Assembly: GCA_033064195.1 (NCBI GenBank)
Contig: JARBJD010000105.1
Span: 157,771 to 221,770 of the forward strand
From: Blattamonas nauphoetae
Taxonomy: Eukaryota; Preaxostyla; Oxymonadida
Direction: 5' to 3'
DNA: 64,000 bases
Position numbers and translations under genes: made by a program. Below, in pieces: positions 1-11,725 of the stretch (position 1 is the stretch's first letter; each line of letters begins with the position of its first letter). Under the pieces are notes generated by a model. It was given only the letters and a program-made list of their open reading frames with translations. It had not been told where the DNA came from and searched no databases.

Positions 1-1
1 T

Positions 2-856
2 GAAGACGATGATCCTTTACTTAATCCGACTCAGGGACTTGTCTCGTTCAGACAAGAAAAGGCCAGAGGAGAGTCGATTCGGCCTCAGAGTGCTGGCGAC
101 CATGTGTGGATGCAACACAAACAGACACAATCCGTTTCAATGCAACCACGGTCAGCCACATCTCTTGGATATACAGCTGATGGATCAAAATCTCATTCCC
201 ATGATCTTTGTCCCTCTCCAGCCACATTCCATCAGAACGTGCATGGCAGCCCGTCAGTCTCATCCAGTGCGCCCAAAACTCGGAGATCAACAGAATCTCA
301 TCGTAATGACTTGAGAAATGATAGTTGGATCGAGAGACAACTTGAAAGGCAGGAAAAACTTGAGGATCATCTTCAGAGAACAAGAGCCTCACAAACGCGC
401 CCAACATCTCGCTCCATACAACGAACTGCCCAATCCCGTGGTACTAACGAGGTTGATGTCAGTATGGAAGATGACGCTGAGCTTGATGCACTTCAAAAAC
501 TGATTTCAAATGCGATCTCAACAATCAGCCAAGCATCCGGAGAGGAGAACTCGCTCCAGCCTCTTGCCTCAAATGAAGAGACAGATTCTATCAGACCAAA
601 AGCCAGACAACTCTTTCCGAAACCGTCACAAGTTGTTCGGCCATCAAAGCCCAAACGCCGCAAAACCCAATTTGGGAAAGCGTGCGAGTTGCTTGATAAA
701 GGAAATGATGAAGATATCCCAGCGCTTTTGCTGAAACTCATCCCTACACTGTCTGTTGCATCTTACAACGATCAAAAAACCAATCCGATATTTCTCTCAC
801 GCACAGCACCGTTTTGCATGGATTGTAATAAAAAGTTGATTGAGCAAGGCGAATGA
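2..856 (+). CDS. 3' part of an unrecognised, low-complexity protein (5' end outside window)
   Basis: The frame is open from the first bases of the window to a TGA at 854-856, so this is the C-terminal part (about 284 residues) of a gene starting upstream. It is rich in Ser, Gln, Arg and Glu and looks largely disordered. A charged helix-like stretch (WIERQLERQEKLEDHLQRTR) lies in the middle, and a basic patch PSKPKRRKTQFGK could be a nuclear localisation signal. It ends with a C-x2-C pair (FCMDCNKK). No domain was recognised. It is the only plus-strand gene in the first 27 kb and converges on the Mtr4 gene with about 165 bp between stop codons. Confidence 0.6.
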   Translation, partial: EDDDPLLNPTQGLVSFRQEKARGESIRPQSAGDHVWMQHKQTQSVSMQPRSATSLGYTADGSKSHSHDLCPSPATFHQNVHGSPSVSSSAPKTRRSTESHRNDLRNDSWIERQLERQEKLEDHLQRTRASQTRPTSRSIQRTAQSRGTNEVDVSMEDDAELDALQKLISNAISTISQASGEENSLQPLASNEETDSIRPKARQLFPKPSQVVRPSKPKRRKTQFGKACELLDKGNDEDIPALLLKLIPTLSVASYNDQKTNPIFLSRTAPFCMDCNKKLIEQGE

Positions 857-1021
857 AGGACAGTACACACGAATATCTGCTCATTTTCCGCTCTTATCGA
901 CTGGAAAGTTGAAACAACGATATTTTTCGTTTGGATCTCTTCTGTTGTAGAGATGAACAACTTGATTCTCATAGTCGATTTTTCATTTTGTGAAGTGTAT
1001 CATAATCCGAAATAAAGAATA

Positions 1022-4000
1022 TCAAATATAAAGCGAGGCCACAAACACGATTCCTCTCTTGATTTTTTGTGAACAGCTCGCAAACTTCTTGATCATCGCT
1101 TCTGATCCCATCACCTGTGCGGCCTCCGACAGCTCCATCAGCAACTCATCCACTCTCCTCAGAACACGAATAATGGACCCCTCAAAGGCCTCTGAAGTTT
1201 GGCAGATTGTCTTAAAGTCCGCTCCCTGCGTCCAAAGATAAGCAGCCTCCAGAACCGACAGATTCACTCCAATCATATTCTCTGTCTCAATCCCACAATG
1301 CTTCGCAACCTCAATAATCTTTCTTGCCTCCTCCTGCAACACTTTGATCGGTTCCACGAGATCTTTCCGGACTTCGACCATGTCGTCTCCCCTCTCCTGG
1401 ACGAGTAGGACAGACAGAATGGCAACAATCTGTGGTTCGGTCAGGTTGCTGAAATATCCAGTGTAGAGCAACTGGGCAGCGAGGACCTCGTTGATGGAGT
1501 TGACAGCACAGACGGTCTGTCCCTTCGCTGTGACCACCTTTTCGATTGGCTCGAGCATGGCAAAGCGAGACAGGATTTCGATCATCCCGTTCAGCTCGCG
1601 CTTCAGGATGCCTTCCTTCATGTCCTCGATGAGCGACTTCTGGGTCTCGATTTCGGCTTTGCCTTTCTTCCATTCTTCACACTTCACGATGTCTTTCATT
1701 GTGATCGATTCTGTGTCCTTCTTCAGCTCTTTCTCGAGTGTTTCCATCCGCATCCGGATTCCCTTCACTTCTTCGTCATCGATCCCAAGATCCTCCAAAC
1801 TCAGTTCGGGGAGAACGCCGTTGAACGTCTCGTTCACTTTCAGAAGCGATTCCCCAACAGCCTGTCTTGCTGTCTCTGGATTGAGATCGGGAGGGAGTTG
1901 GAAGCGAATCGACGTGATCACCCGAATTGCTGCCAGTTTGACCGGAACAACAATAAACACAGTATGCTTGTTGACGTTCTTTGTCGGAGCAGGCAGAGGA
2001 CAGGCCGGTGTGATGGGTGTGTAAGTCCAGCTGGCCACAGAAGGGACGGGCCGTGGAGTGCTATTTTCGGTTCCTTTCTGCACAGCGACGAGGCAGTCGA
2101 CGACATAGCTCGGCTCGTCGTCGGATCGGCGGATGTTTCTCTTCATAAACGACACAACGATGCCATACCCCCACTCTTGTGCGTCGGAGGCGATTCGGAC
2201 AACGCGGCCTGTTTGGAGGAAGGGGAGAGACGTGATGGGGGCGTTGGTGACTTTGTGAAGAGACTTGGCAAGAGAATTGTGGACGCAGAGGATGTTGTGG
2301 AATCTGTCAACGGCACGAGATGGCTGGGGAAGGGCAGAATGCGTTTTTTCAAGCTCGAGAAGCTCTTGAAAACTCAAAAAGAGAGAAAGACAGACCGTTT
2401 TCGAGTTGTGGGATTTTCTTGGTTGTTTGGAATTGAAGGAAGGAATGTGAGATGATGAAGGAAGGACTAGCTGCCTCGATGCGCAGTGTGTTGAGAATCA
2501 TGTTGAAGGAGAGATGGAATTGTGACAACAGAGGATCTGACGAGCCCTGAAGAGATGAAGAGAAAAGGAGGTGAAAGGAGATAAACAATCTCAAACCTTC
2601 ATCATATCTTGCATTTCCTTACTGCTGATCCGTTCATCACCGACAACTATCACGATACCTCGCTCGTCAAGGCCTCGACGCCCAGCTCGTCCACTCATCT
2701 GGATGTACTCTCCCCCATTGATGTATCTGTACTCTTTCCCATCAAACTTCCGAATTCCACTAAAAATCACTGTTTTTGCCGGCATGTTCAATCCCATGGC
2801 AAATGTCTCGGTTGCAACGAGAACTTCGATCAACCCTTCCTGGAAAAGAAGTTCAACAATCTCTTTGAGAACTGGAATTAGTCCCGAATGATGGACACCA
2901 ATTCCTCGAACTAAGAAAGGGCGGAGATTATTGATTTGAGGGATGTTTCGATCGGCTTCAGGGATCGTGCTGATTGCTCTGTCGAAAATGGAGTTGACCG
3001 CTTTCATTCGATCTTCATTGTCTGCAATGATTCCCTTCTTTCCCAAGGTTGTGGCTATATTTTCAACTTCTTTCTTGCTGAAGCAGAAAACGATGCATGG
3101 ATTGAAGTTGAGTGACATCACAAGTTTGATGATCTTGTAAATATCCTCCTTCTCCGAGGTGTTCATCTTTCGTGTTGTTCCACTTCCTTGTTGAGCATTT
3201 GATGTTTTCATTGTCTGCATTGCTTGAGAGAATGAGTTCTCTCGGAAAACGCCATGTTCGTCAACAACAAGATGAAGTCCTTTACCTCCAACAGGGAAAA
3301 GGTAATGCTGGAGTGGAACTGGGCGGTAATCTGTTGAAACAACATGACAAGGCTGGTTGTGGATCGAGCAAATCCATTCAGCAAATTCTTTGGCGTTCGG
3401 AATGGTCGCAGAGAGAAAAACAAAACGGCAATTTTTTGGGAGTGAAATAATGGTTTCTTCCCAGACAACACCACGTTCATAATCACGCATGTAGTGAATT
3501 TCATCGAAAATAACCCAGGCGACTTCTCTGGTCACCTCTGATCCTTTGTAGAGCATATTCCGTAAAATCTCTGTTGTCATAACGAGACACTTTGCTGTTT
3601 CATTGAGAGTAACATCTCCAGTCATCAGACCAACACTATCAAAGTGTTCAGAGAGCTCTCGATATTTTTGATTGGAGAGAGCTTTGATTGGACTTGTATA
3701 GATCACTTTTTGATTAGCTCGAAGGGCTGTGGCAATTGCATACAGTGCAACCACTGTTTTTCCAGCTGATGTATGGGCAGAGACGAGTACACTCTCACCT
3801 GAGATTGTGATGTAATTGAAAGGAAGTATGTTGGAAGAAAAAATGATAATACCTTTGTCAACACATCGAACAGCAGCTTCTTGGAATTCATCGAGTTTGA
3901 AAGGGAAAGTCTTTGCTGGTTCAGTGTTTGTTTGTGTTTGGGCGGGAGGAACCCATCCAGGGGGAATGACTGCTTCATGAACACAGTTTGTTGCGATTAC

Positions 4001-4081
4001 TGGTTTCTCATAGACTGACTCGGTTTGGTCGAGCGTAATTTCGGCAGGCTGCTTGGCAGGAGGCTGTTCATCCTTCTGCAT
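1022..4081 (-). CDS. MTR4: Mtr4/Ski2-like DExH RNA helicase (nuclear exosome cofactor)
   Basis: Proposed model complement(join(1022..2364,2396..2546,2597..3798,3853..4081)), 974 residues, phases consistent. Visible helicase motifs in order: Walker [10 protein letters not shown] near residue 88, DEIH near 172, FLSAT, then [10 protein letters not shown] near 445. These are followed by the Mtr4-type KOW/arch segment (GYGIVVSF) and a C-terminal DSHCT domain ending [16 protein letters not shown]...[13 protein letters not shown], a close family match. Mtr4 unwinds RNA for the nuclear exosome (TRAMP/NEXT) and acts in rRNA maturation and decay; Ski2 is the cytosolic relative. The short N-terminus and KOW-bearing arch favour Mtr4. 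The 54-nt intron at 3799-3852 is a multiple of three with no stop, so reading through it would insert 18 foreign residues just before Walker A. Confidence 0.92.
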
Positions 4082-4282
4082 TTTGCTCGAAAAACCATGT
4101 TGGGCCTCTCGATGACTCTCGTGATAATCACGTGGAGAAGTGCATTATGGTGACACAACACGATTAGTGAAGGTGAAAATGAGAGAAGGAGGAAATAAAA
4201 AGGCGAGGAACGATCGACATTCTCTGAGATGAATTAATCAGTAGATTGTTCCATTTGAAGCAAAAAGGAGGTTTCAGATATC

Positions 4283-4777
4283 TTACTTCTTCTTCTTGAG
4301 TTCCTTCTTCTCTGGAACATTGACAATCTTCCAGGCTAGATGACGAGGAGGTTGTAGAAAAATGAGAGATTAAGAAGGGGTATGGAGGTAGATACCACGA
4401 GGAAGGCTCTTCTTGATCTTAGCAGCCTTCTTAGCGTCGTTGACAGTGAGGGTGTGGAGGGTGTTTGGTCCACGAAGCTTGAATTTGAAGACGCTTCCGT
4501 TGCGCTTCACACGGCAGACTGATGACATAATTCACGATAAAAATGGGAAGAAATAAGTGAAAGGCAGAGATGACAAGATGAGTATCATCAAATAGCAATA
4601 CCTTTGGTTTGGGAAGCAGATGCGAGCTTGACGAATTCCTTGATATCAGAGATGGCCTTTGGCTGCGAATTTGAGAGAAGAGTAAGTAATAATGATAAAT
4701 ATCAGGATTAAACAACCATTTGCTTGGTTGGAAATCGAAAACAGCATCAATAAGTCATTATTTCAGTTTCATACCAT
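4283..4777 (-). CDS. RPL38: Large-subunit ribosomal protein eL38
   Basis: Model complement(join(4283..4335,4396..4518,4602..4662,4775..4777)), 79 residues. The initiator ATG stands alone in its own 3-nt coding exon and is joined over a 112-nt intron to PKAISDIKEFVKLASASQTK; the next exon reads VCRVKRNGSVFKFK then LRGPNTLHTLTVNDAKKAAKIKKSLPRG. These are hallmark eL38 segments, and the length is near the usual 70-80 residues. The C-terminal exon ends in a Lys-rich tail (EKKELKKKK). It is a component of the 60S subunit. Each junction uses GT-AG with matching phase. The gene sits between Mtr4 and the Josephin gene on the same strand. Confidence 0.9.
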
Positions 4778-5545
4778 GATGACGATCTATCCCATTAATC
4801 TCGAACACAATCCACCTCACAGAGACAACAGTCCAATGTCAGTCTAAACGATCCCGTACAATTTTGAGATCATCTTACGTAGTTCTTGAGGATATCAATT
4901 GCGTTTTCACTGTGATCTGTCACGGAATCTCAAGTGACATTTGAGCAAGTATTTATGAAAAGACTCACCACACTATAGTTGGTGACAAAAAACTTTTTTT
5001 CGTCTAATTACCGTTTAGATGTTCACTAAACTTATGAGGGGTGAAATTTTTAGTTTTTGTTTTGATCACAACAGATTTCACTGATTTTTGACATTGCCTT
5101 TTAATTACCCAATTTTGTTTCAAAACCTCTCAAAAAGCTTCTCAATGATGAAATCCATCTAAAAAAACCGATTCTGTGAGAGAGAATCAATACAAATGAA
5201 TCAATCGAGATGAAAGACGAAAAAAGTTTTCTCTGGTTCGATCCTGAAAAAACCTTCGATGATCCATCCTTGTTCAAAAAAAGGAGTCAAAACAATTAAT
5301 AAAAAGCTGAAATGTGAAAACAAATAAATGACCACCAGTGAGTCATTTCAAAAATATACGCTCATTTCAACTCAGTCCTTGGAACGAGATACTCGATTAT
5401 GAGACGTCATAACTTAAGAGTCACACATTGTATTGTCCTTTCAGTGTATTGAAAGTTTTGAAAAATAAAGTCTTTGGAAAACAAGAGAGCGAAATGCAAA
5501 TGAAAAGTAACTGTGAAATAAGTGGCGAATGATGAAATAAGATTG
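4778..5545 (-). other. Intergenic stretch upstream of eL38, AT-rich, no convincing gene
   Basis: About 770 bp between the eL38 start and the Josephin stop. It is AT-rich with homopolymer runs. On the minus strand a short open piece near 4876-4925 (reading HSENAIDILKNY) ends at a GTAAG donor-like sequence and could be a 5' UTR exon or chance. Nothing else coding was seen, and the ORF at 5407-5616 looks like a shadow. Confidence 0.4.
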
Positions 5546-7151
5546 CTACAAATCAATGTTACGTTGAAAATCTTCACTTTGTGATGTTTCAGAGTCATCT
5601 TCTTTCGGAAGTTCAACTTGATCAGGAGCTACAGGGTCCGTTTCCTTGTCCGAATGATCTCCCTTCTCCTGATTGTATGCTTTGATCTCCTGAGAGTCAG
5701 ACTGGCTTTCTTCATCAGGTTCAATCTTCGTCTCGCCAATCTGTTGATCATGCTTGTGACTATCTTCGACAGGAACTTCATCAGTATGGGTGGGGTCGGC
5801 GGGGTTGTCTGAAAGATCACGAGGATCATCGATCTCAGTGTGAAGATCCGTTTTATCACTGTCCTCATTCTTTGTAGAGGATCCCATTGGACGAATGGCG
5901 TCATTTGGATCGATTGGCGGGCTGTCTTCATCGTGATCGAAGAAGGAAGGGAGTGGGGGAGACCGTCTTTTGTTGTGTTGGGCCTCCCACTTTCGATCTT
6001 CTTCTTCTCTCAATCTTTCTTCCTCTTCTTCTTTCTTCTTCGCCTCCTCTTCCAATAACCTCGCTTCTTCCATTTCTTTCTCTTCCTGTTGTCGAATTAA
6101 ATCCTCTTCTCTCTGCCGAATCGCCTCTGCTTCTTTCAGTCTGTCCTGTCTCTCTTGCTCCCACCTGGCTCTCATTGGTTCCATAAGTTGAGTAACTACC
6201 TTGGCTCTTTTGAGATAGGTCCAATTTCTCTTCTTGAATTCTTCGTTGTTGATTCGTCTCTTTTCTTCTGCTGTGGCATCGCATAACGGCGTGTTCGAAT
6301 AGAAGAAATATGAAACTGTGTCAAGTTCACGCTCCGGACATGTAATTAGAATGACTAACGAACTACGTGGGCATTCTCGGAGCTGTTGGTTGATGTATCG
6401 AACACACTGGCATAATTGAGTTATGAATCGAGGAAAGGGGATAAAAAATGAAAATAAAAATGATTTTTTGATGCAATCTGAAAGAAATTATACCTGTTCG
6501 GCAGAGCGGTAAGAGGAATGAGTGTCTGCAAGCGAATCAAGATTGAACCATCTACCCTGGATGCGACGAAAACAAACCCAATGGTTTGAAGAATCTCCCA
6601 TAGACCAGTTGATGATCATTCCACTTGAGTTTGCGATATCCACTGCTCGTAGACCTGTGAGAAGGAGAGAAAAAAGATGGTGAAGATGGGAACAACGAAC
6701 TGTGCTTGGTATGGGGGAAGAAAGAATAAGGGAGGGAAGCGGCGAACAACGCAAATTGGACAGTGTCAGCATCATAGTTCCCAACACTATCGAACAATGA
6801 AAACTGTAAAGAAGGGAATACAATGGGGTCTTATGACGGAATATTTTGCTCCACGGTGTGGTACAGTCAGATAGACTAGATGCCTAGAAGCGAAATAAAA
6901 GAGATGAATGATGAGAGGATCAATTCAGACAATTTCATCAAAATCGTCTTTGGATGCAACACGCCTTTGCATTAAGTTGTTGAGTGACTAAAATTTGAGA
7001 TTGATTAAAAATGAATCAAATAGTCGAGAAAAGTGCATTTAAGATCATTATAAGGGATAAAAGCTCCAGAAGACTCGATGAGAAAACAAACATGGATAGC
7101 ACAAAGTTGCCTTTTCTGTTCTTCACGGAAGACGGTTGGTTGGATTGTCAT
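5546..7151 (-). CDS. Josephin-domain deubiquitinase (ataxin-3-like) with charged coiled-coil tail
   Basis: Model complement(join(5546..6406,6494..6654,6701..6786,6855..6883,6931..6987,7092..7151)), 417 residues; all phases agree, but the 6654/6701 junction is the least certain. The first exon gives a short N-terminus with the catalytic cysteine (RQLCAIH), the second HSLNNLMQ, then VGNYDADTVQFAL, and the catalytic His and Asn/Asp region NHWVCFRR...WFNLDSL. This Cys-His-Asn/Asp order defines Josephin cysteine proteases, which remove ubiquitin in quality control. After the domain, from about residue 190, comes a long Glu/Arg/Lys coiled coil (REEDLIRQQEEKEMEEARLL) and then an acidic, Ser-rich disordered tail. 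Ataxin-3 carries ubiquitin-interacting motifs here; none is clear to me. The start is 111 bp from the next gene's stop. Confidence 0.8.
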
Positions 7152-7262
7152 TGTACCAGAACCCAACCGAACAGAAAAGATGAGGAGAAAGAGGAGTTGT
7201 GCGGCGATTGAAAATAGATTTGAAAAAAAGGTGGCTCGATCAAAAATGAAGATAATTCCGAA

Positions 7263-10200
7263 TTAATCTTTCTTTGGTTGAAGTGGCATAACATGATGAA
7301 TATGAAAAGAAGAAACAAAACTGGACACAATACTTTGTTCAGAATTGGTCCATTCATCCTCAGCGACTATGGACTTTGCCTCATCAAGAGTGCAAAACAA
7401 AACCCCGTGATGCATCCCTTTCCCAAATCCGTCCAGGACACTTGTTTGAAAGGGAACAGATCCTTCTGATGGGACCGAAGCAGGAGTGAACAGTTCGAAT
7501 GAAGAAAGGTTCTGACCGGACGCGCCGATCTCGTTCAGTGCTTCGTTGATTCGAGTGACTTCAGAAGGAACAGAGACTGGATCGCAGCTGCGACGGACAC
7601 AGATGATCCGGCCTGTTTGAGAAAACGAGCGGAGTTGCGAACATCGGAGTTGGACACACATTTGGAATGCTGCCGACAGAATTCGACTGTGGAGTTCAGA
7701 CGAGGCCAGGTCACTCAGATTATTCGTCTGATATGCACTGACATCGCCCAGCAAGGTGGCGATGTCGGCAAGAGAGGGAATGACAGGCGGGATGAAGAGG
7801 GGGACTCGCGTGTCGTGGTGGAGAACGGGGATGAGCTGGTCGATATAGAAAGCTTTGAAACAAAGTCCCACAACTTCCTGGAAGAGCGTGTCGAGTGTCT
7901 TCTTCGCTTTCGAATCGTTCGGGTTCAGTGGATCTTTCCACTGCCGATTTCCAGCGACGAGTAGTGCGACCATCTTTCGGATGGTTGTGTCGATCTGGCG
8001 ACTCGCGTCGGGCTGATTGTCCCACATCATGACTTGGCTCTTGCTGACAAGTGCGCGGAAGAAGGTGTAAGAACGAAAGTCGGTTCCGAACAAGAAGTTG
8101 GAGACGGTGTCGCGATAAAGGATGATGCGGAAGGCGTTGAATGTTTCTGCTGCGCTGATGAGGGATGTGATGTCAAGGAGGGAGAGTGGGAGAGTGGGGT
8201 CGATGAAGATGGTTCCTTTCGGGTGGCAGATCGACAGTTTCTGGATGAGTTCTGTCTCTGTGAGTGAAGGGAGGAGAGGAGGAGATGGGTCGGGGGAAGG
8301 GAAGAGGGCAGAATGGATTTCTCTCAGCTGGGCTTCCACTTCAGATTCTTGAAGGAATGTCTGTACCATCGTGCTCAGTCGCGTCCTCTGCACAGACCAA
8401 GTCACTTCATCCACAAGTCGCTTTTTCGGTGCCACAAACAAAAGATCAACACCGCCCGAATGCAGAGCTTCCGCATCCACAACCATCAAATTCGGGAACG
8501 AACTGAAGGTCTGCTGGATAATGTCGTGTTGGGGAGGGGATATGCAGATTGAGGCGACTCTGAGAGGGACTTCTTCAGAAAGCCATTGATTGTGAGTGGC
8601 AGACACAGGCACGTAGTGAGGGAATTGGGGGTCGTTCAGGCGAGGATGTTCGACTGATCCGTCCATCTCGTAGACCAGACACATTTCGTGTAGTCCTTTC
8701 TTGACGATGTCAGGGACAGACAGGAGAGAGATGGGGACAGCCATGAAGAAGTGTTTGGGGGAGGACATGAACACGAAAGCAAGATTGTTCCGATGGAGAT
8801 ACTGCATCATCTGTCGCCATCGGAAATTCCTCTTCCATTTCGAGAAGAGTCGAGCGAGGGGGGTCGCAGGGAAGACGGGAGGAGCAGTGTCCGGACTGTT
8901 GAGGAGGGAGGGCGTGATGACACTGCAGCAGACCATCGATCGGATCCCGTCGAGGACGCCTTCTTCGCCCAAATTCACAAAACTCGCAAGTCGCATCTCT
9001 TCCTCCATCACAATGTTGACTCCCTCGATTGCTAGCACGTCCAGACAGAATTCTTGCCCGCGATTGTGGTCTTCTTCAGTTCGGAGAAAGATGGTACCCT
9101 TCGCACTGGCAGCGCTAGAGCACCCTGTCCACCCGCTGATCTTCGCAGCCTTCTGCTCCATGTTCACCTCAACCTCAGCCTCGGGAACAAGTGAATTGAG
9201 TTTGGCAACCATTTGGATGATTCGATTGCAGACAGAATCACTCATCGACGACAGGTGGCCTGGTGGAATGACCAGTCGCGGTTTCACGTGGACACGAGTG
9301 ATCACATCATCCTTCCCGTCGTCTCGCCCTTCTTCCTCCTTCTTCTCGTCTGTGTCCATGAGCATCGCAGGTTCTTCAGATGTTGTTTGAGAGTCGGAGG
9401 ATTCTTGGGAAGATGGGGGTTGTTCCGCTGCGTGGGCCAGTGCTTCTAAGACGTCGTCTTCATTCCATCCCAATCTCTTTCTCCTCTCGCCTTTCTTGAG
9501 GATCTGGACTCCTTCCCCCTTCATCGTCAGTCGACCTGCAAGGTTCAATTCCAACGCCGCCCTCAGCACATCAAACAGGCCGGTCTTCCCAAACTGCTCT
9601 CTCTGAGCTTCTTCGATGTGATCTCTCAGCTCTCGTCGACTCCGAGGGAGGATTAGTGTGTCTTCAAAGAGAGAGTGTCCGTGTGGGACATGCTTGGAGG
9701 GGATTGTGGTGTAGAACGTGGATGGGAGGGGAGTCCAAAGTGAGTCGATAAGGGCGGGCTTTTGGATCAAGAAATCTGGTTGTTGTTGCCCATTCTTGTT
9801 TTTTGAATTTGGTTTGTTGGTCAGAAGTGGTGTTAATAGTCCGTTTGGATCTGTGGGGACCTCGCTTTCGTCATCAGAATCGTCGACGTCGTTGACGAGT
9901 CCGTCTCGCTTTGCTAACAAATAAGAAATGAATCCCGCGGTATCATCACTTCCTCCAGGAAGGTATGAATATTCGAGTGATGGGTTGACGAGTGTAGTGA
10001 CTGCCCGAACGAATTTAATGTCATCTTTCGACTTCGTATCATTGAGCGAACGAGAATAGGATGCAGGGAGGGAATAGAGGAACATATGCTGTGAACCATT
10101 AGACGGCTTCAATGCTCGCCCATACATCTCAACGCACATGGCACATTCGATGGTTGGGGCGTGTGGACCTTCGATGACAAAACATGGGTCTCGTTCAGCT

Positions 10201-11633
10201 TCCACGTGAATGTCCTCATCCTCAACGATAGGCTCTGACTCTTCTTGGTCAACAAGCATTGTTGTTTTGGGTTGACGTCCTCGTTTCGGCTTTGTGTCGG
10301 TGTGTGGATGAATGGAAGATGCTGGTTCTGCTGTCTGAAGGGAAATATGTTGTTTAAAAGCAGCAATTTCGTCAGGATGATGTTCAATATGTTGATGTAG
10401 CTCAGTGGCAGCACGTGAATTCGTTGGCTCTGTCGTGTAAGCAAAGCGTCCTTCGTGCCATTTTTGATGAAGACCTGTAACAATTGCAACAGCATGAGAC
10501 GATAATCCAGGTCTTCGACTCGCCATAAATTCCGAATGTGGTGCTGTTGTTCCTTTTTTCCCCTCCAAATCCCTTTGAGATGACTCGCGACTTTGACCTT
10601 TCATTCCCATCGACCTGTGCTTCGATGCTGTTTCAGAAGGTCCTCTAAACTCTTTTTGGCTGAGTTGGCCTTCATACCCTTGTTGAGATAAGTGACTTTC
10701 GTCTTGGGCGCCGTCTGAAAAGGAATAGTTTGCGTCGTACAGGCCTGTTCCAAATTTAGAGATATGTTGCCCATATCCCCAGCGTTCATCTGTGAATCCA
10801 TTTGTGTTATTCTTTTCATGATATTCCCTGCATTTAGGGATGGACAACAGTTCGTTGTATTGGGGAGCTTTGACAACTGGTCGAACTCCAGCTTTCACAA
10901 AAGCAGAGACGTGATCTGGGCAAAGACTGGCCCAGCAAACAAGGCCATCACTTGCATCGAGTTCTCCAAAGAAGTATCCAAACTGGGGCTCATTGGATGT
11001 TTGATGAAGGAGCTCTTGGTTATATTCTAATCCGCAATAACCATGAAATTGACGTTTACAAATTGGGGCAAAACATTCAGCACATATACCGTCATTCCTT
11101 TTGCATACGGCACATGTCCAGTTTCTTTTCTGTCTCTCTGTACAGCGAGCCAAACTCACCCACGACTTTTCTGGTGGGATATCTGCCTCGCTGAATGGTC
11201 GAACGCAGATGACATGAGCCCATCTTGTCGGATGAGAGTCCTTAACTGGGATCATTGGTCCTGAGAAAATTGTTTAAGAAATGTCAGAGAAAAAGGACAA
11301 CACACCCCCTCCATGTTTTAAACAACATGTGCATTGTGGTGTGAGAACTTTAGCTCTGCACGGTCGACATACGTATTCTGAATCCTCAAGATCTTCTGTG
11401 TCTATCCCGTAGCATCGTTGATGAGTGATGACTCCGCACTACATGATGAATGGACGTTAAGATGAAAATTTGAGGAGTATCTTTTAGTGAATATTGCGTA
11501 AGCGCCATACCTGTGAACAGGCGACAATCGGATTCTCATTGTCACTAATTCTATCTCCACAGATTTGGCATGGATGAGGTGCGATGGTGTATTCTTGTTC
11601 ATCTTGTTGGACATAGATATCGTTCCTCATCAT
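7263..11633 (-). CDS. PHD plus extended-PHD (ePHD) chromatin-reader protein
   Basis: Model complement(join(7263..11260,11306..11438,11511..11633)), 1417 residues, phases consistent. Residues about 17-70 form a PHD finger (CQICG...CGVITHQRCYG...YVCRPC). It runs directly into an ePHD: CTCCLKHGGGPMIP, RWAHVICVRPFSE, WTCAVCKRNDGICAEC, FHGYCG and a final Cys-x-x-x-His. This PHD-knuckle-ePHD cassette is known from Jade, BRPF/Nto1, Snt2 and MLL-type proteins, where it reads histone H3 or assembles acetyltransferase complexes. The remaining ~1200 residues contain acidic, disordered stretches and a long C-terminal half I do not recognise; no bromo-, SET or EPL domain was seen. An ATG lies just before the PHD exon; an additional upstream exon cannot be excluded. 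Confidence 0.8.
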
Positions 11634-11725
11634 CCAGAGTGTCTGGATTTCGAATTTGCTGTGTTTTGTGGGACGATCGACAAAACAAACGATTCAAAGA
11701 AAGATCAATTCTGAAATGAGTGAAG

